A stretch of DNA of 64,000 bases, from assembly GCA_020883125.1 (NCBI GenBank), contig JAHREW010000004.1:136496-200495 (forward strand), in the 5' to 3' direction. Shown piece by piece: positions 42,854-51,524 of this stretch. The stretch is from Microcoleus sp. CAWBG506 (GTDB lineage: Bacteria > Cyanobacteriota > Cyanobacteriia > Cyanobacteriales > Microcoleaceae). Position 1 is the first letter of the stretch. Each line of letters begins with the position of its first letter. The notes under the pieces were generated by a model. The model searched no databases. It was not told the origin of the DNA and worked only from the letters and a program-made list of their open reading frames with translations. The translations under genes were made by a program, and so were the position numbers.

Positions 42854-43804
42854 ATGGTAACATCAAACAAGTTTTTTTGCTCGGCTCAATCTTTACTTCT
42901 TAACGAGGAACTTATTGGTACAGCACTTTTAACAGAAGTGTATATTTTGATTGAATGTAAAAAACCCTGGGCTAACGAAGCATTTGAATCGAAAAAAATT
43001 CCTCACAAGTTACGCTTAATGGTTAAACAATATCGTGAATCTGCACGTTTTCTTTTAATTCAAAACAACAATACTAAGCATATAGATCATATTCAAGTTT
43101 TGTTTTATTTGCGCTCCAGTAATTATATTTTCTCCAAGGGATTTACTTTATATAAAGCAGAATGTTCAGATTACGATCGGGTATGTGATACCATTGAAGA
43201 TTACTTCATTAATCAGAAACTTCCATCACAAGACAACTCTGAAAATAATCGTAACATCCTGATTTGTACTCATGGAGGATTTGATCAATGCTGTGGCAAG
43301 TACGGAACATCATTCTACATAAAATCTAACGATATACTAGACTCGAACAATATTCATGAAAAAGTTGAAGTATGGGAGTCGAGTCACTTTGGAGGGCATC
43401 GTTTTGCACCAACCATGATTGATTTTCCAGATGGTAGATACTATGGAAGAATGAACGAAGATGTTTTTACTGCAATCATTAGCCGAACCGGAGACTTAAA
43501 CACAACTGTATCCTCTTATAGAGGATGGGCAATACTGCCTAAAGTAGCACAATTAGTAGAGAAGCAACTGTTGCTCGATTTTGGTTGGCAGTGGTTTAAC
43601 GCCTCTGCTGCTAGTTACGTAAAACTATTAGAAGATGGTGTGTCCTACGACGTTACAATCAGATACTTACTGGGGCATGATGAGGAGAGAGTGTACTCTG
43701 CTAGAGTATCAAAAAAACATTCTCAATCTTTGAGCATGAGAATTCGCTGCCAAAATCCAGTAGAGACCGTAGTTCCTCAATTTTCCGTTGATAGCCTTGA
43801 TTAA
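42854..43804 (+). CDS. Sucrase/ferredoxin-like (Apd1-type) [2Fe-2S] protein
   Basis: A 316-residue member of the Suc_Fer-like thioredoxin-fold ferredoxin family. The motif CTHGGFDQCCGKYG gives C138 and C147, nine apart; HFGGHRF gives H178 and H182, four apart. This spacing matches the bis-His [2Fe-2S] site known in yeast Apd1. A first half with a conserved EELIGTA segment matches the family. GAGGT precedes the ATG at 42854. It lies 58 bases after the JmjC gene, and a redox role in the cassette is inferred. Confidence 0.85.
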   Translation: MVTSNKFFCSAQSLLLNEELIGTALLTEVYILIECKKPWANEAFESKKIPHKLRLMVKQYRESARFLLIQNNNTKHIDHIQVLFYLRSSNYIFSKGFTLYKAECSDYDRVCDTIEDYFINQKLPSQDNSENNRNILICTHGGFDQCCGKYGTSFYIKSNDILDSNNIHEKVEVWESSHFGGHRFAPTMIDFPDGRYYGRMNEDVFTAIISRTGDLNTTVSSYRGWAILPKVAQLVEKQLLLDFGWQWFNASAASYVKLLEDGVSYDVTIRYLLGHDEERVYSARVSKKHSQSLSMRIRCQNPVETVVPQFSVDSLD

Positions 43805-43851
43805 AGCTAGTAGCAATCCCAAAAAGTATGATGTGTATTTTGAAAAGTCTG

Positions 43852-43995
43852 TCACGGTCTAATTAACTGTTTTAAGATTATGCTGATAAATCTTGGTGAC
43901 TGACATTCATCGCGATCGCCCTTTCCTACATATTCCATTAACCCTCGTGTCACCCAACCTCTATTTTCACTGACAATCCGCTCCATTTCCACCAT
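43852..43995 (-). pseudogene. Coding-like fragment, possible gene remnant
   Basis: About 47 codons from an ATG at 43995 encode a normal-looking mixed sequence (MVEMERIVSENRGWVTRGL...FISIILKQLIRP) containing a HIP1 site. Upstream, the frame stays open about 13 codons to a TAG. It looks like the C-terminal end of a larger lost gene, or a small protein. I recognise no family. Confidence 0.35.
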
Positions 43996-44331
43996 TTCAA
44001 AGGGTGACGATTGCACCGAGGGTGTGAAGCGTAGCTATCCTGTAGGGATCTCGCCCTTTCTATGTTCTCATGAGCGATCGCCCAGCGTACAAAAGGGCGA
44101 TCGCACTTTTTAACATTTCGGACTGTTTTTGATTGCCAAGAGTAGAATAAGGATTTAATCGGGATTTAGCGATCGAGTTTCCAAGGGAGAATCAAGGGTG
44201 TTAGACTACTACCTAAAAACAGTCCTGATTATTGTTACCTTTACCGAAGAGGCTAATATAAAAATCCCCAGAAGAATAGCCTAAATTTCTGGTAATATAT
44301 AGCGCGTACTTGAATCAAACAATCTACATTT
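43996..44331. other. Non-coding gap before the 44.3-kb pair
   Basis: Contains two HIP1 sites and a GTG-started 28-codon ORF (about 44199) with an AAGGGAG upstream that I do not consider a gene. No promoter is certain. Confidence 0.4.
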
Positions 44332-44658
44332 GTGGAAAGAATTCCAAACGAAGCCTTAGTAGTTCGTGGCGGTCGTAATCGCCCAGAAGATATTAAACGC
44401 AGCACCGGAACTCACCCCAGCGGCATCACGGGTATTTCTGTAGAATGTGCAGTAGAATTATCTGTAGCAGAATTAGCAATGACCATCCCTCATGGACAAG
44501 TTGGTGTGACAACAGTGGGTGAGGTGCGATCGTCCAATGGAGATGTCATCCGTACTTCTGGAAGAAGCCCAAATCATGCAACATTAACAGGCTTAACACC
44601 AGAACAAACAAGTCTGCTGCTGACACCAACGATTGCTAACCCATCACAACCATCCTGA
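44332..44658 (+). CDS. Unknown 108-residue protein, first of a pair
   Basis: A GTG-started ORF with sequence VERIPNEALVVRGGRNRPEDIKRSTG, then AVELSVAELAMTIPHGQVGVTTVGEV and NHATLTGLTPEQTSLLLTP. It has folded-domain character with repeated Gly/Arg, but I cannot name the family. It is 13 bases from a second small gene, in a region with two toxin-antitoxin loci, so a similar module is conceivable. Confidence 0.6.
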   Translation: MERIPNEALVVRGGRNRPEDIKRSTGTHPSGITGISVECAVELSVAELAMTIPHGQVGVTTVGEVRSSNGDVIRTSGRSPNHATLTGLTPEQTSLLLTPTIANPSQPS

Positions 44659-44671
44659 GTGGAGCAAAAAT

Positions 44672-44932
44672 ATGAATTATCCCAGAATCTTTGCAGACTT
44701 TCATAATGCAGATGAACAAGGTCGCCTTCGCCTAAATTGCGTTGGTACAATTGAAGATTTGAGTCGCCAAAATATTAAGTTGCAAGATGGTCAATTACTA
44801 GCATTTTATGACGAAGAGTTAGAAGTCGATGGCGTGGTGCAATATTCAGAAGAAGAAAGTCTTTGGGTTGCAGCAATTGATTGGAAGCAAATTAAGCAGT
44901 TAGAAGATATGCTTGTTCAAGCAACAGTCTAG
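44672..44932 (+). CDS. Unknown 86-residue acidic protein, second of a pair
   Basis: A protein starting MNYPRIFADFHNADEQGRLRLNCVG with acidic segments (FYDEELEVDGVVQYSEEE). GGAG lies about seven bases before the ATG at 44672. Acidic character beside a basic partner recalls toxin/immunity or toxin/antitoxin pairs, but I cannot support a function. Confidence 0.65.
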   Translation: MNYPRIFADFHNADEQGRLRLNCVGTIEDLSRQNIKLQDGQLLAFYDEELEVDGVVQYSEEESLWVAAIDWKQIKQLEDMLVQATV

Positions 44933-44933
44933 T

Positions 44934-44989
44934 GCGATCGCCCTTCACACCAAATACCAAACACTGCGATAATTGTACGAGTTGCGATG
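44934..44989. repeat. ~55-bp TA-flanking repeat, copy 1
   Basis: GCGATCGCCCTTCACACCAA, ATACCAAACACTGCGAT and ATTGTACGAGTTGCGAT. The copies at 45050-45110, 46623-46680 and 46673-46725 share this order. Confidence 0.85.
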
Positions 44990-45049
44990 CTTGAGTAAAA
45001 AAGAGCGATCGCCCTTTTTTTTTCAGACGCTCGATCGCCTAAAACGAAA

Positions 45050-45110
45050 GATCGATCGCCCTTCACACCAAATACCAAACACTGCGATGATTGTACGGAG
45101 TGCGATCGAC
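45050..45110. repeat. ~55-bp TA-flanking repeat, copy 2
   Basis: Nearly identical to copy 1 (GATCGCCCTTCACACCAAAT then ACTGCGATGATTGTACGGAG), ending with TGCGATCGAC just before the vapC-type gene end. Confidence 0.85.
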
Positions 45111-45132
45111 AGAATAAATGAGAAGTAAAATC

Positions 45133-45534
45133 TCACGAATTTGCTGCCCAAAGAATAGTAATATCGCTGTATTGCTTGAACATTGAATCAGCACTCACAA
45201 GCGTCATCTCCTCGATCTGAGCCTGGGCAATTAGCATTCGATCAAAGGGATCTCGATGATGTAATGGTAACGCAGCCGCCCGCAGGGCATGAGGTGCTGT
45301 AATTTCCAACGATCGCACATCTAACTGTATCATACGGCTAGAAATGTAGGTATCTATCGGTTCTGGCAGTGGCAACTTTCCGAGCGCAACTTTGATACCC
45401 ATTTCCCAGATACTAGCAACAGAAAACCACAATTCGTTCGTTTCATCGGCAATCTGTGCGATCGCCTCCTCATTCAATCGCTCTGGTTGGGCAAACCACC
45501 ACAAAAAGCACTGCGTATCCAGCAATAGTTTCAC
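45133..45534 (-). CDS. PIN-domain toxin (VapC-type)
   Basis: A 133-residue PIN RNase-like toxin. Acidic residues of the family are visible: LLLDTQCFLWW (Asp6), SIWEMGIK (Glu) and HHRDPFDRMLIAQA (two Asp). It overlaps its antitoxin gene by four bases. Such toxins cleave tRNA or rRNA; the target here is unknown. Confidence 0.9.
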   Translation of the reverse strand: MKLLLDTQCFLWWFAQPERLNEEAIAQIADETNELWFSVASIWEMGIKVALGKLPLPEPIDTYISSRMIQLDVRSLEITAPHALRAAALPLHHRDPFDRMLIAQAQIEEMTLVSADSMFKQYSDITILWAANS

Positions 45535-45776
45535 TTTTCATCCCCCTCGAATGCGGTCAAAATATCTTTTGGCAAAGGATCGTTAAAGTCCTCTGGCAAA
45601 ACAAATCTCCCTCGATCTTGCCCTAAACTAGCTCGTCGATTAGATGAAGTACGAAACGGCACCAACTTCGCGATTGGGATGTCTCCGTTTGCAATAATGA
45701 TTTCTTCTCCCAATTCTACACGCAACAGTAGTAGTGAGAGATTTGTTTTAGCTTGATGGATATTTACAGTTTCCAT
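45531..45776 (-). CDS. Phd/YefM-type antitoxin
   Basis: An 81-residue protein with the N-terminal DNA-binding part METVNIHQAKTNLSLLLLRVELGEEIIIANGDIPIAKLVPF typical of Phd/YefM antitoxins and a C-terminal toxin-binding tail. It is upstream of and overlaps the PIN gene (ATGA-type coupling). Confidence 0.9.
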   Translation of the reverse strand: METVNIHQAKTNLSLLLLRVELGEEIIIANGDIPIAKLVPFRTSSNRRASLGQDRGRFVLPEDFNDPLPKDILTAFEGDEK

Positions 45777-45817
45777 GCTCTTAAAAAATTAAGTCTATAA
45801 GTTAAGTTTAGTTCGAT

Positions 45818-45883
45818 GGTGAGAGTTCTGCAAGATCGAGTTTATGAATGCTCTACAAATACCACCCGGCGCATACTCTCACC
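45818..45883. promoter_or_regulatory. Inverted GGTGAGAGT / ACTCTCACC pair between two TA operons
   Basis: A perfect 9-bp inverted repeat, 45818-45826 and 45875-45883, with a 48-base spacer in the divergent promoter region of the two TA modules. It might be an operator for one of the antitoxins. A TATAAT at about 45948 would serve the plus-strand module. Confidence 0.45.
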
Positions 45884-45993
45884 AAAATTAATAGCGATCG
45901 CCTTAGTTCGATCGCCCGTCACAGCAAATACCTTCTGACTGCAATTACAGTATAATGAGTAAACATGATCAGCGTAAAAATTGCACAAAAATC

Positions 45994-46215
45994 ATGACTA
46001 TCGATCTAGAGATTTTTCAAACAGTCGTCAAGATGCCAGAATCTCTCAAACAAGAGATATTGCATTATGCAAAATATTTACTTGAGAAACACGCAAAAAC
46101 TGAATCATCTCCAGAACAACTTGAACAACCTCATGGTTATGGTAGCTGGGCCGGTCAAATCGTTATGTCTGATGATTTCGATGAACCGCTGGAAGATTTA
46201 AAGGAATATATGTAA
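45994..46215 (+). CDS. DUF2281-type antitoxin
   Basis: A 73-residue protein, MTIDLEIFQTVVKMPESLKQEILHYAKYLLEKH then WAGQIVMSDDFDEPLEDLKEYM, of the DUF2281/VapB-like group. The ATG at 45994 is chosen; an earlier frame start at 45955 adds a basic stretch without support. One base separates its stop from the PIN gene. Confidence 0.88.
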   Translation: MTIDLEIFQTVVKMPESLKQEILHYAKYLLEKHAKTESSPEQLEQPHGYGSWAGQIVMSDDFDEPLEDLKEYM

Positions 46216-46216
46216 C

Positions 46217-46597
46217 ATGGAATTTCTTTTAGATACTCATGCCTTTCTGTGGTACTTGCTTGGCGATTCCAATCTCGGTAGTAAAGCAAAAGAAGCGATC
46301 GATACTAAAACAGGTTTGTATTTTAGTATTGCCAGCCTGTGGGAAATATCCATTAAAATTAATGTTGGTAAGCTGCAACTGAATCGGTCATTTGAATATC
46401 TGCCACAAGAATTGGAATACATTAACGCTCAAATTTTACCAATTACGTTTAAAGACACTGAGATTTATGCAAGTCTTCCTCTGCATCACCGAGATCCGTT
46501 CGATCGCATTTTGGTAGCACAGACGATGAATAATTCGCTGGTTTTGATTAGTCGTGATGAGGCTTTTGATGCTTATCCAATTCAGCGGGTGTGGTGA
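46217..46597 (+). CDS. PIN-domain toxin (VapC-type), second module
   Basis: A 126-residue PIN protein (LLDTHAFLWYLLGD, SIASLWEISIKINVGKL, LHHRDPFDRILVAQ) paralogous to the toxin at 45133 but with a different class of antitoxin. Translated together with its antitoxin. Confidence 0.9.
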   Translation: MEFLLDTHAFLWYLLGDSNLGSKAKEAIDTKTGLYFSIASLWEISIKINVGKLQLNRSFEYLPQELEYINAQILPITFKDTEIYASLPLHHRDPFDRILVAQTMNNSLVLISRDEAFDAYPIQRVW

Positions 46598-46622
46598 TGA
46601 AGAAGGCAAAAATGTGAGATTA

Positions 46623-46725
46623 GCGATCGCCCTTGGCACCAAATACCAAACACTGCGATCGTTGTACGGAGTGCGATCGCCCGTAACACCAAAAACTGCG
46701 ATTATTGTACGGAGTGCGATCGTCC
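46623..46725. repeat. ~55-bp TA-flanking repeat, copies 3 and 4 in tandem
   Basis: Copy 3 (46623-46680) and a shortened copy 4 (46673-46725, lacking AAATACC) follow each other, sharing a GCGATCGC. They end close to the second PIN gene. Confidence 0.8.
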
Positions 46726-46856
46726 TTTGTTGTTTCTGATGAGCGATCGCCTAAAACATTGTTTCCATATAAGAATCCAGAAACTTCGAGCAATTCTAGT
46801 TTAATTCAAAGCTGTTCACTTTTGCCAGTATCTCGTGACTGATGACGAATGACTAA

Positions 46857-47150
46857 CTAATGCAAGAACTTACGAACTTGATATTCGCGACTTTCGGCGA
46901 TCGGCATTTGTAAATCCCCCATTTTAGCATCCAACTCATCGATTAGACTTTGCGGCACCGACTTCCACAACTCTCTAGTTTGCCAGCGAATCAACATCAC
47001 CACCTCATTCTCCACCGGATCTACCCAAGTTTCCTTGCCCAAAAAACCGGGGAAACTTCTTAATCCAGCAGTCCAAACTTCCTCGTCTCGCTGAATAAAT
47101 GCTTCCCACTTTTCGTGAGGTACTTTAAATCTCAGCCACTCGATTACCAT
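46857..47150 (-). CDS. TIGR03792 family protein
   Basis: A 97-residue dimeric ferredoxin-like-fold protein (MVIEWLRFKVP...FIQRDEEVWTAGLRSFPGFLGKETWVDP) resembling antibiotic-biosynthesis monooxygenase folds. It is conserved in cyanobacteria and uncharacterised. It lies just downstream of the sensor kinase gene on the same strand. Confidence 0.85.
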   Translation of the reverse strand: MVIEWLRFKVPHEKWEAFIQRDEEVWTAGLRSFPGFLGKETWVDPVENEVVMLIRWQTRELWKSVPQSLIDELDAKMGDLQMPIAESREYQVRKFLH

Positions 47151-47176
47151 ATTATTTCCCCTTTGTAAATAGCTAA

Positions 47177-49423
47177 TTAACCATTGCCGATCGCAATTTT
47201 AACAATTACCTCAGTTCCCCGTCCCGGCTCAGAAACGTATTCCAATTTGCCGCCATGTTTTTCTACTACTAAATGTCGGGATATTGACAAACCCAAACCC
47301 GTACTCGTGCCTGGAGGTTTAGTTGTAAACAAAGGGTCAAAGATGCAGCCCAGGACTTCTTCTGTCATGCCTGGCCCGTTGTCGCTAATGGCGATCGCCA
47401 CTTCGCTTTCCCCTACCATTTCCGTCCGAATCCGAATTTCGGGATTTAGTATTTCACCTGCGGAGCCGTGAGGGGATAAATAAGCATGGTCTTTGATTGT
47501 ACCATATTTATCAGAATCTTTTACCCCTTTTTCCAAGGCATCGATCGCATTTGTTAACAGGTGCATGAACACTTGATTGAGATGTCCAGGATAGCAATGG
47601 ACTTGTGGCAAATCACCGTATTCTTTAACTAGAGAAATCCCGGTTCGTCCGCCTTTCGCTTGCAGGCGATTTTGCAAAATCAGCAAAGTGCTATCCAACC
47701 CCTCGTGGATGTCTGCGGACTTCATTTCAGCTTCGTCGGTACGGGAAAATAGGCGGAGCGATCGCACGACATCGCGAATTCTTTCCGAACCTACCTGCAT
47801 AGAATTTAGCAGTTTCACCAAATCTTTTTTGAGAAAATCTAAGTCTAATTCTTCGATGTAATTTTGAATTTCTGGCACTACACTGGGATAATATTTTTGG
47901 TAAAGTTCCACCAATTGCAACAGATCTTCAATGTAGCCTCTAGCGTGGCTGACATTGCCGGAAATAAAACTAACTGGATTGTTAATTTCGTGGGCGACTC
48001 CAGCCACCAATTGTCCCAGAGATGACATTTTTTCCGTTTGAATCAATTGAGTTTGAGTGCGCTGCAACACCCACAGCATTTGTTCCAATTTTGCTGCTTG
48101 CTGTCGCAGGCGTTCCTCGGATTCCTGCAAAGCTGAGAGAGCTTGTTTCCTGTCTGTAATGTCCAATCCTACAAACACAGCCATGGTATTTTTTTGGTAT
48201 TTTTGAGCAACAATTAAATAAGTTTTGTTTTCTCCTTTAACGCTGGCTGTTACTTCTTCCGATGTGGTTTTATCAGTGCTGGCAAAAAACTTGTAGACTA
48301 AATCGTTAAACTTGGAACTTGTTTCTAAAAAACCTACTTTTTGACCTACAAATATTTCAGCAGGCATTTGGTAAGCAGCAGCTAAATGGCGGTTAACTCC
48401 CAAGTACCGCAAATCTGAACTTACCCAAGAAACTAATCCGGGCACGGCATCCAAGACGGCTTGAAGTTGCTCTTTGGCTTCTAAAAGTGCTGATTCTGCT
48501 ACTTTGCGATCGGAGATATCGCGGGCGATCGCGCAGTAGTATTCTTCACCGTCGGATTCAAAATAATTGACTTTTACTTCTACGGGCAAACTTTTGCCTT
48601 CTTTGGTTTGACACAGGGATTCAAAAGTCAGACAATTTTGTTCCTTAATTTGACTACAGTGAGTCTGCCAATCTACTAAGGATAACTGGGGATTTATGTC
48701 GCTAACTTTGAGTTGTTGCAGTTCTGACTGAGAGTAGCCGAGATTGCGACAAATAGCTTGGTTGGCGTAGCATATTTGACCTTCTGAGGTAGTGAACAGG
48801 ACTAGATCGGGGCAGGTATCGATCGCCAGTTTAGTGATGTGTGCTGGTGTTTCTGGGCGATCGGTTTTGATCTCCGATGGCAAAGGGCGATCGCCATGAT
48901 GTGAGGAGATGCGATCGGCTAAGGATGAAGTAGATAGAATCAAACCTCCGATCGCCCCGTCGCTATTTTTCCAAGGTTTAAAGGCCCATTTGATGGCTTC
49001 GGCAGTGGCGCCGGGCCCGGTTTTTTTGGCGATCGATAATGTCGATGGCGCTTCGACAAACTCGGTATATTCTAAAACACCAGCCAACATAGCGCGGATG
49101 GTTTGCTGCCAATATTGGGCCAGATGAGGAAACAGTTCCCAATGAGACTGGCCGATGACATCTGGGGCACTTAAGTTACAAGCTGTTTCCCAGGGACGAG
49201 AAACAGACAGATAGCGCATTTCACAGTCTACCATTGCTACGGCGTCAGGGGAATGCTCCACAAACCGCCGAAATTGCTCTTTAATCTCAGACACGGTTGC
49301 CTCTGTCAGTTTGTGGGTAACGAAGGTTGGACGATCGGCATACCTTTCCAGTACCTGACTTTTTTGCTTAACTGGCCTAGTTTGCACGGTTGGGGAAGTC
49401 CTCCTGATCTGTCTAGTTGGCAA
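47177..49423 (-). CDS. PAS-domain sensor histidine kinase
   Basis: A 748-residue cytoplasmic kinase. Three PAS/PAC units are visible (about 50-175, 195-320, 320-435), then HisKA with the phosphorylatable His in GVAHEINNPVSF and a HATPase_c with NAIDAL, ISDNGPGMTEE and STGLGLSIS. No receiver follows, and no response regulator is adjacent. The start is weak: only a TTG at 49423, and another-frame ORF overlaps this end. Confidence 0.85.
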   Translation of the reverse strand: MPTRQIRRTSPTVQTRPVKQKSQVLERYADRPTFVTHKLTEATVSEIKEQFRRFVEHSPDAVAMVDCEMRYLSVSRPWETACNLSAPDVIGQSHWELFPHLAQYWQQTIRAMLAGVLEYTEFVEAPSTLSIAKKTGPGATAEAIKWAFKPWKNSDGAIGGLILSTSSLADRISSHHGDRPLPSEIKTDRPETPAHITKLAIDTCPDLVLFTTSEGQICYANQAICRNLGYSQSELQQLKVSDINPQLSLVDWQTHCSQIKEQNCLTFESLCQTKEGKSLPVEVKVNYFESDGEEYYCAIARDISDRKVAESALLEAKEQLQAVLDAVPGLVSWVSSDLRYLGVNRHLAAAYQMPAEIFVGQKVGFLETSSKFNDLVYKFFASTDKTTSEEVTASVKGENKTYLIVAQKYQKNTMAVFVGLDITDRKQALSALQESEERLRQQAAKLEQMLWVLQRTQTQLIQTEKMSSLGQLVAGVAHEINNPVSFISGNVSHARGYIEDLLQLVELYQKYYPSVVPEIQNYIEELDLDFLKKDLVKLLNSMQVGSERIRDVVRSLRLFSRTDEAEMKSADIHEGLDSTLLILQNRLQAKGGRTGISLVKEYGDLPQVHCYPGHLNQVFMHLLTNAIDALEKGVKDSDKYGTIKDHAYLSPHGSAGEILNPEIRIRTEMVGESEVAIAISDNGPGMTEEVLGCIFDPLFTTKPPGTSTGLGLSISRHLVVEKHGGKLEYVSEPGRGTEVIVKIAIGNG

Positions 49424-49614
49424 AAAATCAACGCAGAAATCTGGTTTTTCGATCCAAATACGGCGTTAAGACTTTTAATTCTGTCAAAAAACCGGTTTAT
49501 TTGGTCAGGAGTGGGTAAATCCTGAAAAATTCTATTTAATACAAAAATGCTTTGTCCCTGATGAACTCGATCGGCTAATACCCTAGAGGGGGTCTCACCC
49601 ATCATTGATATCAT
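49306..49614 (-). other. Overlapping ORF at the kinase N terminus (possible frameshift)
   Basis: A 102-codon ORF with a proper ATG (49614) runs into the kinase start region in another frame. Its first 65 residues (GQSIFVLNRIFQDLPTPDQINRFFDRIKSLNAVF) look like real protein. It could be the true N terminus of the kinase separated by a frameshift, a small upstream gene, or a coincidence. Confidence 0.35.
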
Positions 49615-49788
49615 TTTCGATCGGGATCTGTCTATAGGCGATCGGAAAATTTCGCTTTAAATATCAGATTCAAGTCTTAACAGCCTGTTTGGGAAATGTC
49701 TCAGACTCAGTATTCTCAGTATTATTGCGTATTGCCAGAGGGTAAATTGATGCGCTCGCGCAGATTTATAAAGACTCTGAAATTTAAT

Positions 49789-51000
49789 TCAGACAAATTT
49801 GTACGTAAATTCACAGGTAAAATCCACTCTTCCTTTCCGTAATATTGCGGGGTCTAGTCTTTCTGTGGTATTGCACGTCATCAAAACTACGAGTTTTTGC
49901 TGAAATTGAATACCATGTTCATCTATGACACTTTGATACAAAGTTCCATCCAACAAACTCAGAATATGTTCAGTTTTATTACTACGTTGGGCTGAAACAG
50001 TCGATCGATCCTGAGCCAAATTATCAGCTTCATTGATAATGATACAAATCCGCTCTAAATAACTCGGCGGCACAAAATTTTCCACAGCATCGTGGTCTAA
50101 GATACAAATCACATAACCAAGGGGAACTAAAATTTCCTTAGCAACGGCTTGAGTCCAAGCAGTTTTGCCAGTCCCTGGTGCGCCGCTGATCAGAACAGCC
50201 AACTGATTTTGGTCAAGAATTGCCTGCTGAACACTATCTGTAAAACTTTGAACATCGGCGGGAAAAGTCCGAATTTGGTACTGACTATTCACCTGTCCAA
50301 CGCGGCTTTTGTATCCACTCAGAATCACTGCTAAATTGTAAGTTGCTTTCCTGACCATTGGCGCAATGTTTTGGCAAATTAGAGTGTAGCGCCGCTTTCC
50401 CCTATCGTAGCTGTCTATTTGTAACCAGCAGGATGCGTCAGCCCAATAAGCATACACAGTACCCAAAACTTCCAAGCGTTCCCAGCTCATAAATCGTTCC
50501 GGGGGATAGGAAAAATTTCTGTCCATAAATAGCTGGGTAATGCCATCGGGCTTACCCAACAAATCCAGAATTTTGAAAACAGTAATTTCTTGGAGTTTAT
50601 TGAGAACATATTCGATGGGAATGCTGGCGCGACTGACTAATTGTACCACTGGTGTTTCGGTGGTCAATACATCTTGGAAGCGATAATTTGGGTAAACTTG
50701 CTGGGGAGTGATGTAATCCCAATATTCGTCAATTTCGTAACGAGTATTTTCGGAAAATATATTTAAAATATTGGCAAACCAACTATATTGATGTCGTCCC
50801 ATTGCATCGGCAATATCGCTGGCTATATCTAAGGTTTTTTGAGTTAATTCCTTGGGGTCTGTTGCCACTAAGTGCAGGAAGTGTTCCCAGTCAAATTGTC
50901 GATATAGAGGTTGCCACCCCGCTCCTAGTAAGCCTCGGTTTTGAGGATTTTTTTGATTGTAATTGTTGTCGAAATCGTTCATATATATTTTGAAGGTCAT
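49789..51000 (-). CDS. AAA family ATPase
   Basis: A 403-residue ATPase. The N-terminal ~240 residues are unrecognised; then Walker A SGAPGTGKTAW, Walker B RICIIINEADN, sensor 1 LMTCNTTERL and the DPAILRKGRVDF arginine-finger region. These resemble AAA-type remodelling ATPases common in cyanobacterial accessory regions. The start is either 51000 or 50982, without a clear Shine-Dalgarno site. The partner is unknown. Confidence 0.78.
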   Translation of the reverse strand: MTFKIYMNDFDNNYNQKNPQNRGLLGAGWQPLYRQFDWEHFLHLVATDPKELTQKTLDIASDIADAMGRHQYSWFANILNIFSENTRYEIDEYWDYITPQQVYPNYRFQDVLTTETPVVQLVSRASIPIEYVLNKLQEITVFKILDLLGKPDGITQLFMDRNFSYPPERFMSWERLEVLGTVYAYWADASCWLQIDSYDRGKRRYTLICQNIAPMVRKATYNLAVILSGYKSRVGQVNSQYQIRTFPADVQSFTDSVQQAILDQNQLAVLISGAPGTGKTAWTQAVAKEILVPLGYVICILDHDAVENFVPPSYLERICIIINEADNLAQDRSTVSAQRSNKTEHILSLLDGTLYQSVIDEHGIQFQQKLVVLMTCNTTERLDPAILRKGRVDFTCEFTYKFV

Positions 51001-51524
51001 TGTATATTTTTCTTAACTTATGCTCATTTATTTATTTAGGCTTCGTTTGTGAATTTAGATACACAAATATTTTTTATTAATATGTTAATATTCTAGTTCC
51101 TCAATCCTCTGTTAACTAAATTTTAATTTATTGTATTATACAATAATACAATAAAGATACACATCTGTCAAGGTGTAGAAAAAAAATGATAAAAATTGCT
51201 ACCGATAGGAAGATGTGCCATGGATTACTCCAGGAACATAAATTATTTATGAATAATCTATACCTCTGTATTGAGTGCGGTAATTACACAACAATTACCA
51301 TAAAGCTAAGCAGGGGCTGACATTGCACACCGAATAATAAGAGTAGGCAGCGATGGAGGGGATAGTTATATAATTGATGTGACTCCAGACTAGGGGCGAC
51401 TAGGGAGTCCCGTTGAAAATCAAAATCTAGCAAGTATTTCACTCCCAGGCGCGGTAAAAAAAACAGGGTAATGTCTGTGGGTATGAGTAAATAAGGTGTT
51501 AGCTATCAGGGAAAAAAAACAGCA
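51001..51524. other. Divergent intergenic region with AT-rich dyad
   Basis: TTTATTGTATTA (51127-51138) and TAATACAATAAA (51144-51155) form a perfect 12-bp dyad with a 5-base loop. It could be an operator or a terminator-like hairpin. No gene seen elsewhere in the region. Confidence 0.6.
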
